This document shows positions 14,001-21,002 of a stretch of DNA of 64,000 nt, piece after piece. The first letter of the stretch is position 1. Every line of letters starts with the position of its first letter. The translations under genes were made by a program, and so were the position numbers. The notes under the pieces were generated by a model that worked only from the letters and a program-made list of their open reading frames with translations, was not told the origin of the DNA and made no database searches. This DNA comes from Flavobacterium sp. LPB0248 (GTDB taxonomy: Bacteria; Bacteroidota; Bacteroidia; Flavobacteriales; Flavobacteriaceae): contig NZ_CP058246.1 of the NCBI RefSeq assembly GCF_013388355.1, positions 620,001 through 684,000 on the forward strand, read 5' to 3'.

Positions 14001-14733
14001 TAGCTGTTAAAGCTGGTGTAGTATATGTTCCCACACTAGAAAGTGGTGTAGTTGCTGTTGGTGAATCATACCAAGCTACTGTAGTACCAGCGGCAGCTGT
14101 GGCAGAAAGCGCTACAGATTGTCCAAAACATACCGATTGTGTCTCTCCATTTGCAATTGTTGGTTTTGCAAACTGCAAACGCACATCATAAATTCTTAAA
14201 TTAATCAGCAAACTAACAAGTCCCCCTGTTTGAATTTTTATCTGATTAGCATCTGATGTCAGAGTATACTTTACAACATTAATATTATCTCCATTATCTA
14301 ACAGTTGAAGATTAACTAGTCCACTTAACGGAACTGTATCTCCTGCAGGAGTACCAGATAACAAAGGTTGCAAAGTCGAATTTGCTAATACCCCCGCACT
14401 TATTACAGCACTTCCGTTACCATAATATAGCACAATTTCATCTCCTGCTTTCGCAGTTTGATTAAAGGTTACCGTTTCCTGGGCAAAACAAGCAACTCCC
14501 AATGAGTTTGTTATTGTTGCATATGTACTCAAGCTAGAATCATAAGCAAAAGCAGCATTAGTCACTCCAGTAGTACCCAAACAGACTCCACCAATACCGG
14601 TAGTGTTTGCTGTTGGTCGGCAAAACGTTTGTGCAAAGTTCTTATTACTCAAAAGCAATAAAAACAATAGAAGCCATACGGCAAATAATCTCTTCTGGAT
14701 GATGAGATCATAAAAAGTAAATTTTTTTTTCAT
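5047..14733 (-). CDS. giant T9SS type B-sorted surface adhesin with Ig-like repeats (3228 residues)
   Basis: A very large secreted protein, probably a cell-surface adhesin. The start MKKKFTF at 14733 is chosen because it opens a signal peptide (hydrophobic LLFLLLLSNK, cleavage after FAQ); an upstream ATG would add 24 residues that spoil it. The body consists of Ig-like modules (WYDAPTGG, TYYVEA) and about five divergent roughly 160-residue modules with a discoidin-like AVDGNPNTF signature (about 40-200, 448-606, 861-1018, 1351-1514, 1528-1681). Residues 2055-2614 are seven near-identical 80-residue units, flanked by more divergent copies up to about residue 2900. A DUF11 domain (about 3025-3130) precedes the C-terminal gliding-motility-associated/CHU_C sorting domain (about 3134-3228; NEFTPNNDGKNDLF, FNRYG, GTYFYVI, KKGWLSIMR). 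The SprF-like and OmpA genes follow in the same operon. The ligand is unknown. Confidence 0.93.
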   Translation of the reverse strand: MKKKFTFYDLIIQKRLFAVWLLLFLLLLSNKNFAQTFCRPTANTTGIGGVCLGTTGVTNAAFAYDSSLSTYATITNSLGVACFAQETVTFNQTAKAGDEIVLYYGNGSAVISAGVLANSTLQPLLSGTPAGDTVPLSGLVNLQLLDNGDNINVVKYTLTSDANQIKIQTGGLVSLLINLRIYDVRLQFAKPTIANGETQSVCFGQSVALSATAAAGTTVAWYDSPTATTPLSSVGTYTTPALTATTTYYVSTSRNAGCESDQRLPVTINVLQPIAPVISTTGTTICSAGATQATTLSVINPVLGTTYNWYDAATAGTLLTTGSTYTPTVPTGTTTFYVEASIGTCKSTRTPVTVTSTSVPALATVLTQSVSILSGQNATLSASTTEPGIGLDWYDVPTGGTKLLANSNTFTTPILTATKTYYVESVNLTGGCVSATRVPVTVTVQPTASGGCLEASSQVTTQIGICLLCNATNPNFSVDGNPSTAARLTIPANVSGSMQQTLQFTNPGKAGDTVDVDLELPGGLADVQLLSAISLATYNGATYNNDRVTINNPLITLQLLSGTKYRASVKAGANFDRVEVRLGGVLGLLTNLDIYQATYRYQAPTISGNTTICSGQTATLNATLALGETIKWYDALTGGNLLASTASFTTPALTANTIYYVELTRNGCVNSERNPAAVTVNNPVAPTSISTVPTNLCSGETTTITIQSPVAGTTYNWYDAATGGTLVFTGTSFVTPSLTAPTTYYIEAVIGTCLSARTPVNVNVNPRPAPPVPVSANVIIQSGQNVQLSVVSNPGVSYLWYDAPTGGNLLQGTGSNIYTPNPVLTANKTFYVEAVSTASDCKSTSRTAINVMVTNTVSTCLQPSSQAITVDPGLLCVLCNGVNGLNAVDGNPNTFSSLTITAGVLNSYIQQELNFLTPGQAGDIVDVELELPGGLADAALLGSVSIGTSLAGVENPGRLAVNSSLLNLQVLSGNKFKVSYPSTAAFDRVDIRLGALVGLLTTVNIYGASYRFPNATITGAATPICAGQTATLAASSTGTETFTWYDAPTGGNIVSVSPTLPLTATTIYYLEATRGGTCINSVRQPVTVNVLSIPTDADITIASPLTASCAGGIVLAPTSALAGATFRYYTDQNKTQEITTGTVAGITYVKDPATGALTISGLTSASPTYTYYVSVSNGGLCENVNGTLKEVVVNYPAGSGLTVTSPFAGCTKVNLKDAITNFDANVTYTFFDSANNPITDQAAANITVSGNYFIQAQQTGVACPSVKVPVTVNVTPLPTLTGVTNSIAVTKGSSVTLTASSNGTITWYDPQGNALGSNSTGPLNTVGVFTYTVVASNGPCTTSQTVTISVIDPATCDTLLERVYANSQLSGSVITGNVTNGALAVDTDPSTFSTITTGLGLLGIGTTWQNLQWPTTIPKGTPVTVKLGLENSLIAVGQSVSVIGTKRDGSNNPIDIGTLQSVSSSLLNLLPGQNSFEYTFVPSNASGVQDYDGIRVQLGSVLSVAQNVNVYDAYYKKQVTQIACGQGDIEDIFSGVKDMGVGALTATVGVSNPWNVADGDVATYATMFSGAGVLAAAELTTTFRTPSMVGDSLRITISKPGTLLNLNLLTGFRIQLYSGNIAVGAPIENTSSLLTLKLLSGDTMAMTIVAPQTQPYDKVVITFGGVASVLDQLRVHTIDRVTNTKVIGSDLDNKLTVCPGDDITLQVPPKSCADYAWYDSPTGGNLVASGQTYTIPVTLPAGTYKYYVQPIRYGCAALERGEVTVVVRATTPVSAVANVTINGGNSTIICSETGTVTLDAILSNTPVLTNPVYYWYSFDGTTSQLIAGETTSKLVINGLAPGTYTYYLGVSSDEYCETIPANRKQVTFTILPTSLESDIVVNNASICHNTDAVLTPTSTLSTPVFFWYLDANKTQPILNGTVSGVTYAVDSTTGVLTVSGLTPAMSPLTYYVAVTSDNTCQNKNGELKAATVIVNNPPTPTSTENTQNFCLINAPTVANLQANEANVVWYLSDMGGTALDPTTALVDGTIYYGAIKDLLGCESSVRSEITVHVNDPGTPTLVTAGVQNFCKEDLPTFASIQFNQANIVWYTAFTGGTLIPSTTALTTGQYFAAISDLLTGCESATRLPVDVNVNDPGTPTLVTAGVQTFCKEDLSTFASIQTNEANIVWYTAITGGTLIPSATALTTGQYFAAISDPATGCESAARLTVDVIVNDPGTPTLVTAGTQNFCLANAPTFASIQTNEANIVWYTAITGGTVIAPTTALTTGQYFAAISDPTTGCESASRLTVDVIVNDPGTPTLVTAGVQNFCKEDLPTFASIQFSQANIVWYTALTGGTLIPSTTALTTGQYFAAISDLLTGCESATRLPVDVNVTDPGTPTLVTAGPQNFCTEDQPTFASIQTNEANIVWYTAMTGGTLIAPTTALTTGQYFAAISDPLTRCESATRLPVDVNVNDPGTPTLVTPGSQNFCLANAPTFASVQFNQANIVWYTAMTGGTVIAPTAALTTGQYFAAISDPTAGCESATRLPVDVNVNDPGTPTLVTAGPQNFCKEDLPTFASVQFNQANIVWYTAMTGGTVIAPTAALTTGQYFAAISDPLTRCESATRLPVDVNVTDPATPTTNSTAQNFCSGANPTVANIQVNESNVVWYTAQVGGTALAATDALTTTSYFGAIKDLATGCESSVRLQVAVTVGNPANPTTNNIAQTFCSVNAPTIANIQVNESNVTWFTTATGGTAIPAGTALASGVYFGSIVDGIGCESSTRLQVTVTVVNPSATPTTANTTQNFCTLNSPTVANIQVNEANVIWYSTATGGTAIPPTTALVTGTYYGAVSSTIGCENPARLAVVVNVNSPSVITTPRTTQTFCLSAVPTLANILVNETNVVWYASATGGTPLANTTPLTATTYYAGALTNTFNGCDNGPRLGITIAFENDAAVQIASTDDTPCVFKGVTYSIANGKSNYVWTINGGTIVSGGGTNDGSVTVSWSDIGPGTVTVAYVNNCDERTIKTLNVTVASCSDLTITHTVDNPTPNFGDQVTFTITVNNVGEGDFINTLVSDLLPSGLQLVSSSATSGTYDPATQLWTIPTLNAGQSVVLTIVAEVLPNGNYTSVATVETSTPLDVDASNNSASVTLEPICLTVYNEFTPNNDGKNDLFRIDCIESYPNNELKVFNRYGALVYSKAHYENDWNGTANVSGVINRGDMLPTGTYFYVITIGDGTVKKGWLSIMR
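6892..8571 (-). repeat. seven tandem 240-bp coding repeats in the adhesin
   Basis: Seven in-frame units of exactly 80 codons begin with DPGTPTLVT and end RLPVDVNV(N/T) or RLTVDVIV(N). The junctions (GTTCCTGGATC-type) recur every 240 bases at 7121, 7361, 7601, 7841, 8081, 8321 and 8561. Units 1 and 4 differ at only a few residues although they are not adjacent, and variants (KEDLPT versus LANAPT, LLTGCES versus PLTRCES) are shuffled between units, indicating recombination among copies. Each unit has two cysteines (FC and CES), probably one disulfide. More divergent 78-80 residue copies flank the array on both sides. Confidence 0.95.
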
Positions 14734-15900
14734 AATTTGGAAGATTAGAAAATGGACAATAAAACACCTCTTGCAATAAGTGCATGCACCTACGCAATTA
14801 AACAATCAGTTAAAAATCAAACAGTTAAAACAAACCTTAGTAACTTATAAAAAAGCTGCTAAATTCTGTTTTAGTAAAAAAAAATTATGTTGAATTCGGT
14901 ACATCAAAATATACCGGAGAACTTATTCTATCTCCACGAGACAAAATAAATTCCGTTTTTTTTGAGGAAAAATGATTGTAGTCAATTTTCCAAGAGGAGT
15001 GATTTGTTGCAGGCCTAATTTTCATAATGAAAATTTTAGTTTAAAGTAGAATGGGGATTCTATATATATGTCGATTCGTTCTTTAGAAAGTTGATTAGGC
15101 ATTCTAAACTATCTAGCTGCAAAAGCTAACAGGAATCTCTTTATATCCAATAAAATTATTGCTCCTTACAATCAGCCCGCAAAATGGGGTAGCTATAAGA
15201 GAGCAAACTAAAATGTAAACCTTTTGAAAAAAAATTAGATATCGAATAACGATTAAAAGTTTCGTTGAGATGAAGTAAGCTTAATAGGATAACATATAAA
15301 GCTAAAACAAAGTAAACAACTAAAGTAAATTTGATAAAGAAAGTAATTGTCAATTCCATACACAGACTTATTAAGTTATTATTTAATTTTTTTGAATTTC
15401 AATCTCAACTTTTTGGGAAAAATAATTTAACCCTCATGTTTAGAAAAAACAAAAGCAAAACTTTGTTTAACTTTTGTTACCTAAAATTAGAAAAAACAAA
15501 AACACAAAACAAGCATAAAATTCTTATAATTTATTCTTAAAACCTAAACCACAGAATTAAGAGCATCGTAAAACATCAGAAAATACGCTACTTTTAACAT
15601 ATTTTAAGTGCCATTTATTAATTAAACAAAATATCAAACATAATATGTTAAATCGATTTAAATAAAGTATAATCCTACAATTAATACAGTTTTATCGACA
15701 AAATTATCCGTAATATAGACCAAATACATCTCCTGTTTCTCAAACAAGCATAAATTTTCGGATTCTTTGAAAGATTCAAAAAAAACGCGTAGAAATACGG
15801 GGATAAAATTTAGAAAAAAATTAAACAAAAGTTAAAAAACAAAAAATGGCAAACAATTATTATTAACTGCTTGCCATCTTAAAAAGTTATTACAATTAAA
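14734..15900. other. intergenic stretch without a convincing gene
   Basis: This 1.2 kb AT-rich region lies upstream of the adhesin gene and downstream of the DUF6495 gene. Two short open frames (15156-15359 minus, 15331-15540 plus) overlap each other, start without recognisable context and resemble no family, so they are not called. No clear TAnnTTTG promoter box was found for the adhesin. A long leader or regulatory region is possible but nothing specific can be supported. Confidence 0.6.
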
Positions 15901-16374
15901 CTACGATTCTATAATTGTATTAATTTGATTAAATAATTGACCATCACTTAAAAAAGCACCTTGTTTAATTAATTCAAAAATCGAAGAATTTCGTTCTTCA
16001 GTGAATACTTTTTTTCCGATTTTCATTTCTATATTTTCAGTAAACATATTATCACTTAACCATTGCAGTCCTTCTTTTGTCAAAAAATCAACATCTGAAG
16101 AAAGTGATTTCAAAACAATCGATTGGATGTAAGTATCAAAACAATGAAATAAAAATATATGGTTTTTAGAAAAATGCTCTAAATATTCTGCTCTAGTCAA
16201 TACACCTTCCCAAATTAAATCTGAAAAGACATCAAGCTCCTGTTCTGCTACTTCTGGTTTATTAACTTTAAGCTCCTCCCACTCTTTTCTGTCTATAGCT
16301 TGTGTAGCCAAAAAACTTGCAAATTCAGCATGTAATTCATCAAATTGTTCTTTTGTTAATCTTGCGTATTTCAT
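15901..16374 (-). CDS. DUF6495 family protein
   Basis: A 157-residue soluble, acidic, probably alpha-helical protein of the family that in Flavobacteriaceae sits next to the rpsF-rpsR-rplI genes (I recognise the N-terminus MKYARLTKEQFDELHAEF and the VFSDLIWEGVLTR segment). No signal peptide, membrane segment or catalytic motif is visible and the function is unknown. It lies 117 bases downstream of rplI but beyond a terminator, so it is probably transcribed separately. The family assignment rests on memory of the sequence pattern. Confidence 0.75.
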   Translation of the reverse strand: MKYARLTKEQFDELHAEFASFLATQAIDRKEWEELKVNKPEVAEQELDVFSDLIWEGVLTRAEYLEHFSKNHIFLFHCFDTYIQSIVLKSLSSDVDFLTKEGLQWLSDNMFTENIEMKIGKKVFTEERNSSIFELIKQGAFLSDGQLFNQINTIIES

Positions 16375-16442
16375 TCATTTTAGGCTTTATGCTTTAGCTG
16401 TTAGCTATAAGTCTAATTATTACTATTCTTTCTATATTAAAC

Positions 16443-16470
16443 AAAAAAAATCCCGATTTGCATCGGGATT
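16443..16470 (-). terminator. terminator of the rpsF-rpsR-rplI operon
   Basis: A perfect 9-base stem (AATCCCGAT / ATCGGGATT) with a 4-base loop is followed by eight T residues on the minus strand, 21 bases after the rplI stop. Confidence 0.9.
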
Positions 16471-16491
16471 TTAGTATAGATTTAAAAACTA

Positions 16492-16932
16492 TTACTTTTC
16501 AGCAACAATTTCGTATGGTAACTCAACAATTACATCTCTGTGTAAACGGATACTTGCACTGTATTTTCCAGTACGTTTTACGATACCACTAGTGATGAAT
16601 TTTCTGTCGATAGCGTTTCCAGATTTTTCTAAAGCTTCAGCAATGTCGATGTTTGTGATAGAACCAAAAAGTTTCTCTCCACCAGCTTTTGCAGAAATTT
16701 TAATTTCAAGAGCTTTAATTGCTTCTGCCAATGACTTAGCATCAGCAACAACTTTAGCTTCTTTGTGTGCTCTTTGTTTTAGGTTTTCAGCTAAAACTTT
16801 TTTAGCAGAAGGAGTTGCTAAAGTAGCAAAACCTTGAGGAATTAAAAAGTTACGACCGTAACCAGGTTTTACAGATACTACATCATCTTTAAATCCTAAG
16901 TTTTGTACGTCTTGTTTTAAAATAATTTCCAT
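16492..16932 (-). CDS. rplI: 50S ribosomal protein L9
   Basis: L9 binds 23S rRNA at the base of the L1 stalk. The 146-residue length is normal. The N-terminal RNA-binding domain is diagnostic (MEIILKQDVQNLGFKDD, then VKPGYGRNFLIPQGFA at about 22-37), followed by the long connecting helix and the C-terminal domain ending in HRDVIVELPYEIV. It is the third gene of the rpsF-rpsR-rplI operon and is followed by a strong terminator. Confidence 0.98.
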   Translation of the reverse strand: MEIILKQDVQNLGFKDDVVSVKPGYGRNFLIPQGFATLATPSAKKVLAENLKQRAHKEAKVVADAKSLAEAIKALEIKISAKAGGEKLFGSITNIDIAEALEKSGNAIDRKFITSGIVKRTGKYSASIRLHRDVIVELPYEIVAEK

Positions 16933-16998
16933 GTTGTTGTCCTTATATTTTAGAAGTTAGGTTCTGCTTCAACAGAAACCAGCGACTAGATTTTTATA

Positions 16999-17295
16999 CT
17001 ATTTTAATAAATCGGCCACGTATGGCATTAAAGCTAAGTGACGAGCTCTTTTTACAGCTACAGAAACTTTTCTTTGGTATTTTAATGAAGTTCCTGTTAA
17101 ACGACGAGGAAGAATTTTTCCTTGCTCGTTAACAAATTTCAATAAGAAATCAGCATCTTTATAATCGATGTATTTGATTCCTGATTTTTTGAAACGGCAA
17201 TACTTTTTAGTTTTGTTAGTTTCAATGTTTAAAGGCGTTAAATATCTGATATCTCCGTCTTTTTTTCCTTTTGCAGATTGCTCGATTGTAGACAT
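16999..17295 (-). CDS. rpsR: 30S ribosomal protein S18
   Basis: S18 binds beside S6 on the platform of the small subunit. The 98-residue protein has the family core ([19 protein letters not shown], then [31 protein letters not shown] with its basic stretch). The N-terminal extension with KGKKDGD is usual in Bacteroidota. It lies five bases after rpsF and 66 bases before rplI, in the same operon. Confidence 0.98.
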
Positions 17296-17300
17296 AATAA

Positions 17301-17642
17301 TTACGCTTTAGTAGATTTTAATTTTGCTCTTCTTCTCTCAGCCCATGAAATAGCATGTTTATCTAAACTTACAGTTAAGAAACGCATAACTCTTTCATCA
17401 CGTCTGAATTCAGTTTCAAAAGCTAAAAGAACTTCTCCAGCTACTTTGAATTCGAATAAGTGATAAAAACCACTTTTTTTGTTTTGGATTTCGTAAGCCA
17501 TTTTTTTAAGACCCCAATCCTCTTTCGATACCATTTCAGCTCCTCTACTAGTAAGAAATTCTTCAAATTTCGTTACTGTTTCCTTCACCTGAACCTCAGA
17601 TAAAACGGGATTTAAAATGAAAACAGTTTCATAATGATTCAT
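17301..17642 (-). CDS. rpsF: 30S ribosomal protein S6
   Basis: S6 forms a complex with S18 on the 30S platform. The protein is 113 residues, a normal length, starting [16 protein letters not shown]. The segment [24 protein letters not shown] is the family signature, and the C-terminus carries the RNA-contacting [13 protein letters not shown] segment. It is the first gene of the operon and has a clear flavobacterial promoter just upstream. Confidence 0.98.
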   Translation of the reverse strand: MNHYETVFILNPVLSEVQVKETVTKFEEFLTSRGAEMVSKEDWGLKKMAYEIQNKKSGFYHLFEFKVAGEVLLAFETEFRRDERVMRFLTVSLDKHAISWAERRRAKLKSTKA

Positions 17643-17673
17643 AAATAAAAATTTTATTTGTTAAAATTGGGTG

Positions 17674-17703
17674 CAAAAGTAAGCATTTAATTTATATATG
17701 CAA
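17674..17703 (-). promoter_or_regulatory. promoter of the rpsF operon
   Basis: On the minus strand TTG, 19 bases and TACTTTTG match the flavobacterial consensus TTG-N17-23-TAnnTTTG exactly. The -7 box lies 31 bases upstream of the rpsF start codon. Confidence 0.8.
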
Positions 17704-17819
17704 CAGTTTTTTTCTTTTATTCGTCATAATGCAAAAAAGATGCCTCAACTTTAGTTTTTTTTACAAAAAAATAATACATTTACTACTGCTATCCTGAATT
17801 TATTCTAAATTTAAATGTT

Positions 17820-18518
17820 ATGAAACTAAACTGTGTTGTTGTAGATGATAGTTCTATACAAAGGACAATTATTGCCAAATTGGTAAATAATCACCCAGGC
17901 TTGCATTTAATCGGGGATTTTTCTAATGCAATTGAAGCAAAAAGTTGTATCTCATTAAATAATATCGATTTAATATTTCTTGATATAGAAATGCCCGTTA
18001 TAAACGGCTTTGATTTTCTAGACGGATTAAAATCAAAACCGCAAATCATATTTATCACTTCCAAAGCCGAATATGCTTTAAAAGCTTTCGACTATGATGC
18101 TACCGACTATCTTCAAAAACCTATTGCAGTGGATCGTTTTAACGCCTCTGTAAAAAGGGCAATTGATATGCACTTGCTTAAAAAAGATATCAAAGAAGAA
18201 GAAGGAGAACATATATTCATCAAAAGTAATCTAAAAAAACTTAAAATCTTTACTTCAAAAATAAAATGGATTGAAGCTTTTGGAGATTATGTAAGAGTAG
18301 TAACTGAGGACGACAGCAATCTGGTCCTTTCTACTATGAAATCTTTTGAAAATGATTTATCAAAAGACAAGTTCATCCGTGTCCACAAATCATATATTAT
18401 CAATATAGATAAGGTAGAACGCTTTAACAGTAAATTTGCCGAAATAGGCATCACTAAAATACCTTTAAGCCGTAATAAAAAAGAAGATCTTGTAAAAGCA
18501 CTTTCAACTTCTTCTTAA
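17820..18518 (+). CDS. LytTR-family response regulator
   Basis: A 232-residue two-domain transcription regulator. The receiver domain (about 1-118) has the acidic pocket D9/D10, the phospho-acceptor D55 in LIFLDIEMP and the conserved lysine in LQKPI. The C-terminal LytTR DNA-binding domain (about 135-228) shows the IKWIEAFGDYVRVV and FIRVHKSYIINIDKVERF motifs. In this family phosphorylation by a sensor kinase of the LytS type drives dimerization on direct repeats. No histidine kinase gene is adjacent: the neighbours are ribosomal genes and priA, so it is an orphan here and its targets are unknown. Confidence 0.95.
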   Translation: MKLNCVVVDDSSIQRTIIAKLVNNHPGLHLIGDFSNAIEAKSCISLNNIDLIFLDIEMPVINGFDFLDGLKSKPQIIFITSKAEYALKAFDYDATDYLQKPIAVDRFNASVKRAIDMHLLKKDIKEEEGEHIFIKSNLKKLKIFTSKIKWIEAFGDYVRVVTEDDSNLVLSTMKSFENDLSKDKFIRVHKSYIINIDKVERFNSKFAEIGITKIPLSRNKKEDLVKALSTSS

Positions 18519-18528
18519 TTAACCCGTC

Positions 18529-20979
18529 TTAGTAGAAATCTACATTAATCACAACTTTTATAGCTCTATATTGAGCAACAGCTTCAAAACTATTCAGCAT
18601 TTTCTGGATAGTTTTTTTTGTATTCCCTAAATGAAGATTTTGCGGAATTTTAATTAATATAGTTCTAATATATTCATTTCGTATTCTGCTTATTGCAGGT
18701 TCTTCTGGACCTAAAACTGGTATTCCTAAATTTTGATTCAAAACCTGATACAGCCACATCGCCCCTTCTTTTAATTTATCAAAATCTTTGTGCTTTAACG
18801 TAAGTTTTATAATTCTAAAATAGGGTGGATATTTATAGATCAACCTATCATACAACTGCTCTTTATACATACCTATATAATTATGGTTTGTAACTTGCTG
18901 AATTGTATTATGATTCGGATTGTAAGTCTGAATAACTACTTTTCCTTGTTTTTCTGACCTTCCTGCTCTTCCTGCGACTTGTGTCATCATTTGAAAACTT
19001 CTTTCAAAAGCCCTAAAATCGGGATGATGAAGCATATTGTCAGCATTCATAATTCCAACCAAGCCCACATTATCAAAATCAAGTCCTTTAGCTAGCATTT
19101 GTGTACCAACTAGAATATCAATTTCACGATTTTTAAACGCATCTATTATCTTTTCAAAACCAAATTTACCTCGAGTAGTATCTTGATCCATTCTGGCTGT
19201 TTTCGCTTTAGGAAAAAGTGAAGATAGCTCCTGCTCTATCTGTTCTGTACCAAAACCTTTTGTAGTTAAATCTATACTTGAACAGCTATGACAATTAGTA
19301 GGTTTTGCAATCGAATATCCGCAATAATGACAACGAAGTTGATTTTTATGCTTATGATATGTTAGACTCACATCGCACTGTTGGCAATGCGGGACATGCC
19401 CACAGGTTAAACATTCAATTATAGGCGAATATCCTCTCCTATTTTGAAATAAAATAACCTGCTCGCCCAATGACAATGACTCGGCAATTTCTTCAATTAA
19501 AAGATCACTAAAATGCCCTGTCATTCTTTTCCTGAAATGCTTGTCTTTTATATCAACTAAAACCACTTCAGGCAAACGGACATTTTTGTAACGTTCAGAA
19601 AGAGTTACCAATCCATACTTATTATTTTGCGTATTAAAATAGGTTTCAATGCTAGGTGTTGCAGAACCTAATAATACTTTAGCTTTATGAAAATTAGCCA
19701 AAACTATTGCAGCATCTCTTGCATGATATCTTGGCGCTGGATCTGTTTGCTTAAAAGTCTGCTCATGTTCTTCGTCAACAATTAATAATCCTAAGTCATT
19801 AAAAGGCAAGAACAAAGCCGACCTCGCTCCTATTACAATTTGAGCTTTCGGCGAATTTTCTAGCGTTTGCCTCCAAACCTCAACTCTTTCGTTATTACTG
19901 TACTTCGAATGAAAAACTGCAACTCTATCGCCAAAATGAAGGCGCAATCTAGAAACCAGCTGTGTTGTAAGCGCTATTTCTGGCAACAGATACAAAACCT
20001 GCTTTCCTGTTTCCAAATACTCTTCAATCAGCTTTATATAAATTTCTGTTTTTCCGCTCGAAGTTACGCCGTGAAGCAGACATACTTCTTTTTCTGAAAA
20101 ACTATTCTTTATTCCAGAAAAAGCATTTTCTTGAGCGTCACTCAGCTGTAATTCTTTTTCTGATTTTTCACCATTAAATACAATACGATCCTGCTGTACA
20201 TAATACTCTTCAAAAATCTCTTTTTCAACCAAAGACTTTACAGCTGCCGAACCTGCATTTGAAACTTCTATAAGTTTTTTTACTGTAATAGGCTTTTTTT
20301 CTGAAGCACTGATCTGAAAATAAGCCAAAACAATTTCCCTTTGTTTGTTGGCATTTTTTAATGCTGCCAGCAATTCTTCCAAACCACTATCCGATTCGTA
20401 TTTTGAATGCAGTTTAACATAACGAACCAACTTTGGCTTGTATGTTTCTTTTATTTCTTCCTCTAAAAATATAATATCTTTCGCAATCAGTTTTTGCAGA
20501 ATCGGAAGTATATTTTTTTTATTTAAAATAGAAGCAATTTCCTGAACCTTTAAAGAACTCTGATGATGCAATGCTTCATAAATCAAAAACTCATCATCAG
20601 AAAGTTCGCTGTCGTTGACCACAACATCTGGTTTATGTGAAATAATCGTTTCGCTTTCCAGCAATAATCCGCTAGGAAACGCTCCTCGATACACATCACC
20701 AATGCCGCACATATAATAATCTGCAATCCAAAGCCAGTGTTTAATCTGAATTTCGGTTGCGATCGGTTTTTCATCTAAAATCTGATGGATTTCTTTTGCT
20801 TCATATAATGTCGGAGCATTTTCATGAACATCCAAAACAAGCCCCGTATATATTTTATTTTTACCAAAAGGCACCGCAACACGCATTCCTTTTTTAATGA
20901 AATGATATTCGGCCTCAGAAATACTATAAGTAAAAGTCTTTGCTAAGGAAAGCGGTAAAATAACTTCGATGAAATACAT
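18529..20979 (-). CDS. priA: primosomal protein N' (replication restart helicase PriA)
   Basis: PriA recognises abandoned replication forks and reloads the replicative helicase. The 816-residue length is typical of Bacteroidota. Visible are the N-terminal DNA 3'-end binding domain, a Walker A motif in HGVTSSGKTEIY (about residue 308), the DEEH Walker B motif (VDEEHEQTF), a zinc-binding cluster of paired cysteines at about residues 520-566 (CLTCGHVPHCQQC, CHYCG, CHSC) and the helicase motif VAGRAGR. The start MYFIEVILPL is the usual N-terminus. It is convergent with the LytTR regulator, with ten bases between the two genes. Confidence 0.97.
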   Translation of the reverse strand: MYFIEVILPLSLAKTFTYSISEAEYHFIKKGMRVAVPFGKNKIYTGLVLDVHENAPTLYEAKEIHQILDEKPIATEIQIKHWLWIADYYMCGIGDVYRGAFPSGLLLESETIISHKPDVVVNDSELSDDEFLIYEALHHQSSLKVQEIASILNKKNILPILQKLIAKDIIFLEEEIKETYKPKLVRYVKLHSKYESDSGLEELLAALKNANKQREIVLAYFQISASEKKPITVKKLIEVSNAGSAAVKSLVEKEIFEEYYVQQDRIVFNGEKSEKELQLSDAQENAFSGIKNSFSEKEVCLLHGVTSSGKTEIYIKLIEEYLETGKQVLYLLPEIALTTQLVSRLRLHFGDRVAVFHSKYSNNERVEVWRQTLENSPKAQIVIGARSALFLPFNDLGLLIVDEEHEQTFKQTDPAPRYHARDAAIVLANFHKAKVLLGSATPSIETYFNTQNNKYGLVTLSERYKNVRLPEVVLVDIKDKHFRKRMTGHFSDLLIEEIAESLSLGEQVILFQNRRGYSPIIECLTCGHVPHCQQCDVSLTYHKHKNQLRCHYCGYSIAKPTNCHSCSSIDLTTKGFGTEQIEQELSSLFPKAKTARMDQDTTRGKFGFEKIIDAFKNREIDILVGTQMLAKGLDFDNVGLVGIMNADNMLHHPDFRAFERSFQMMTQVAGRAGRSEKQGKVVIQTYNPNHNTIQQVTNHNYIGMYKEQLYDRLIYKYPPYFRIIKLTLKHKDFDKLKEGAMWLYQVLNQNLGIPVLGPEEPAISRIRNEYIRTILIKIPQNLHLGNTKKTIQKMLNSFEAVAQYRAIKVVINVDFY

Positions 20980-21002
20980 GAAAAATTTTTATAAGTCAGT
21001 AA

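Noticed and set aside
15156..15540. Two short overlapping open frames in the gap upstream of the adhesin
   Set aside because: They overlap on opposite strands, are AT-driven in composition, have no recognisable family or start context.
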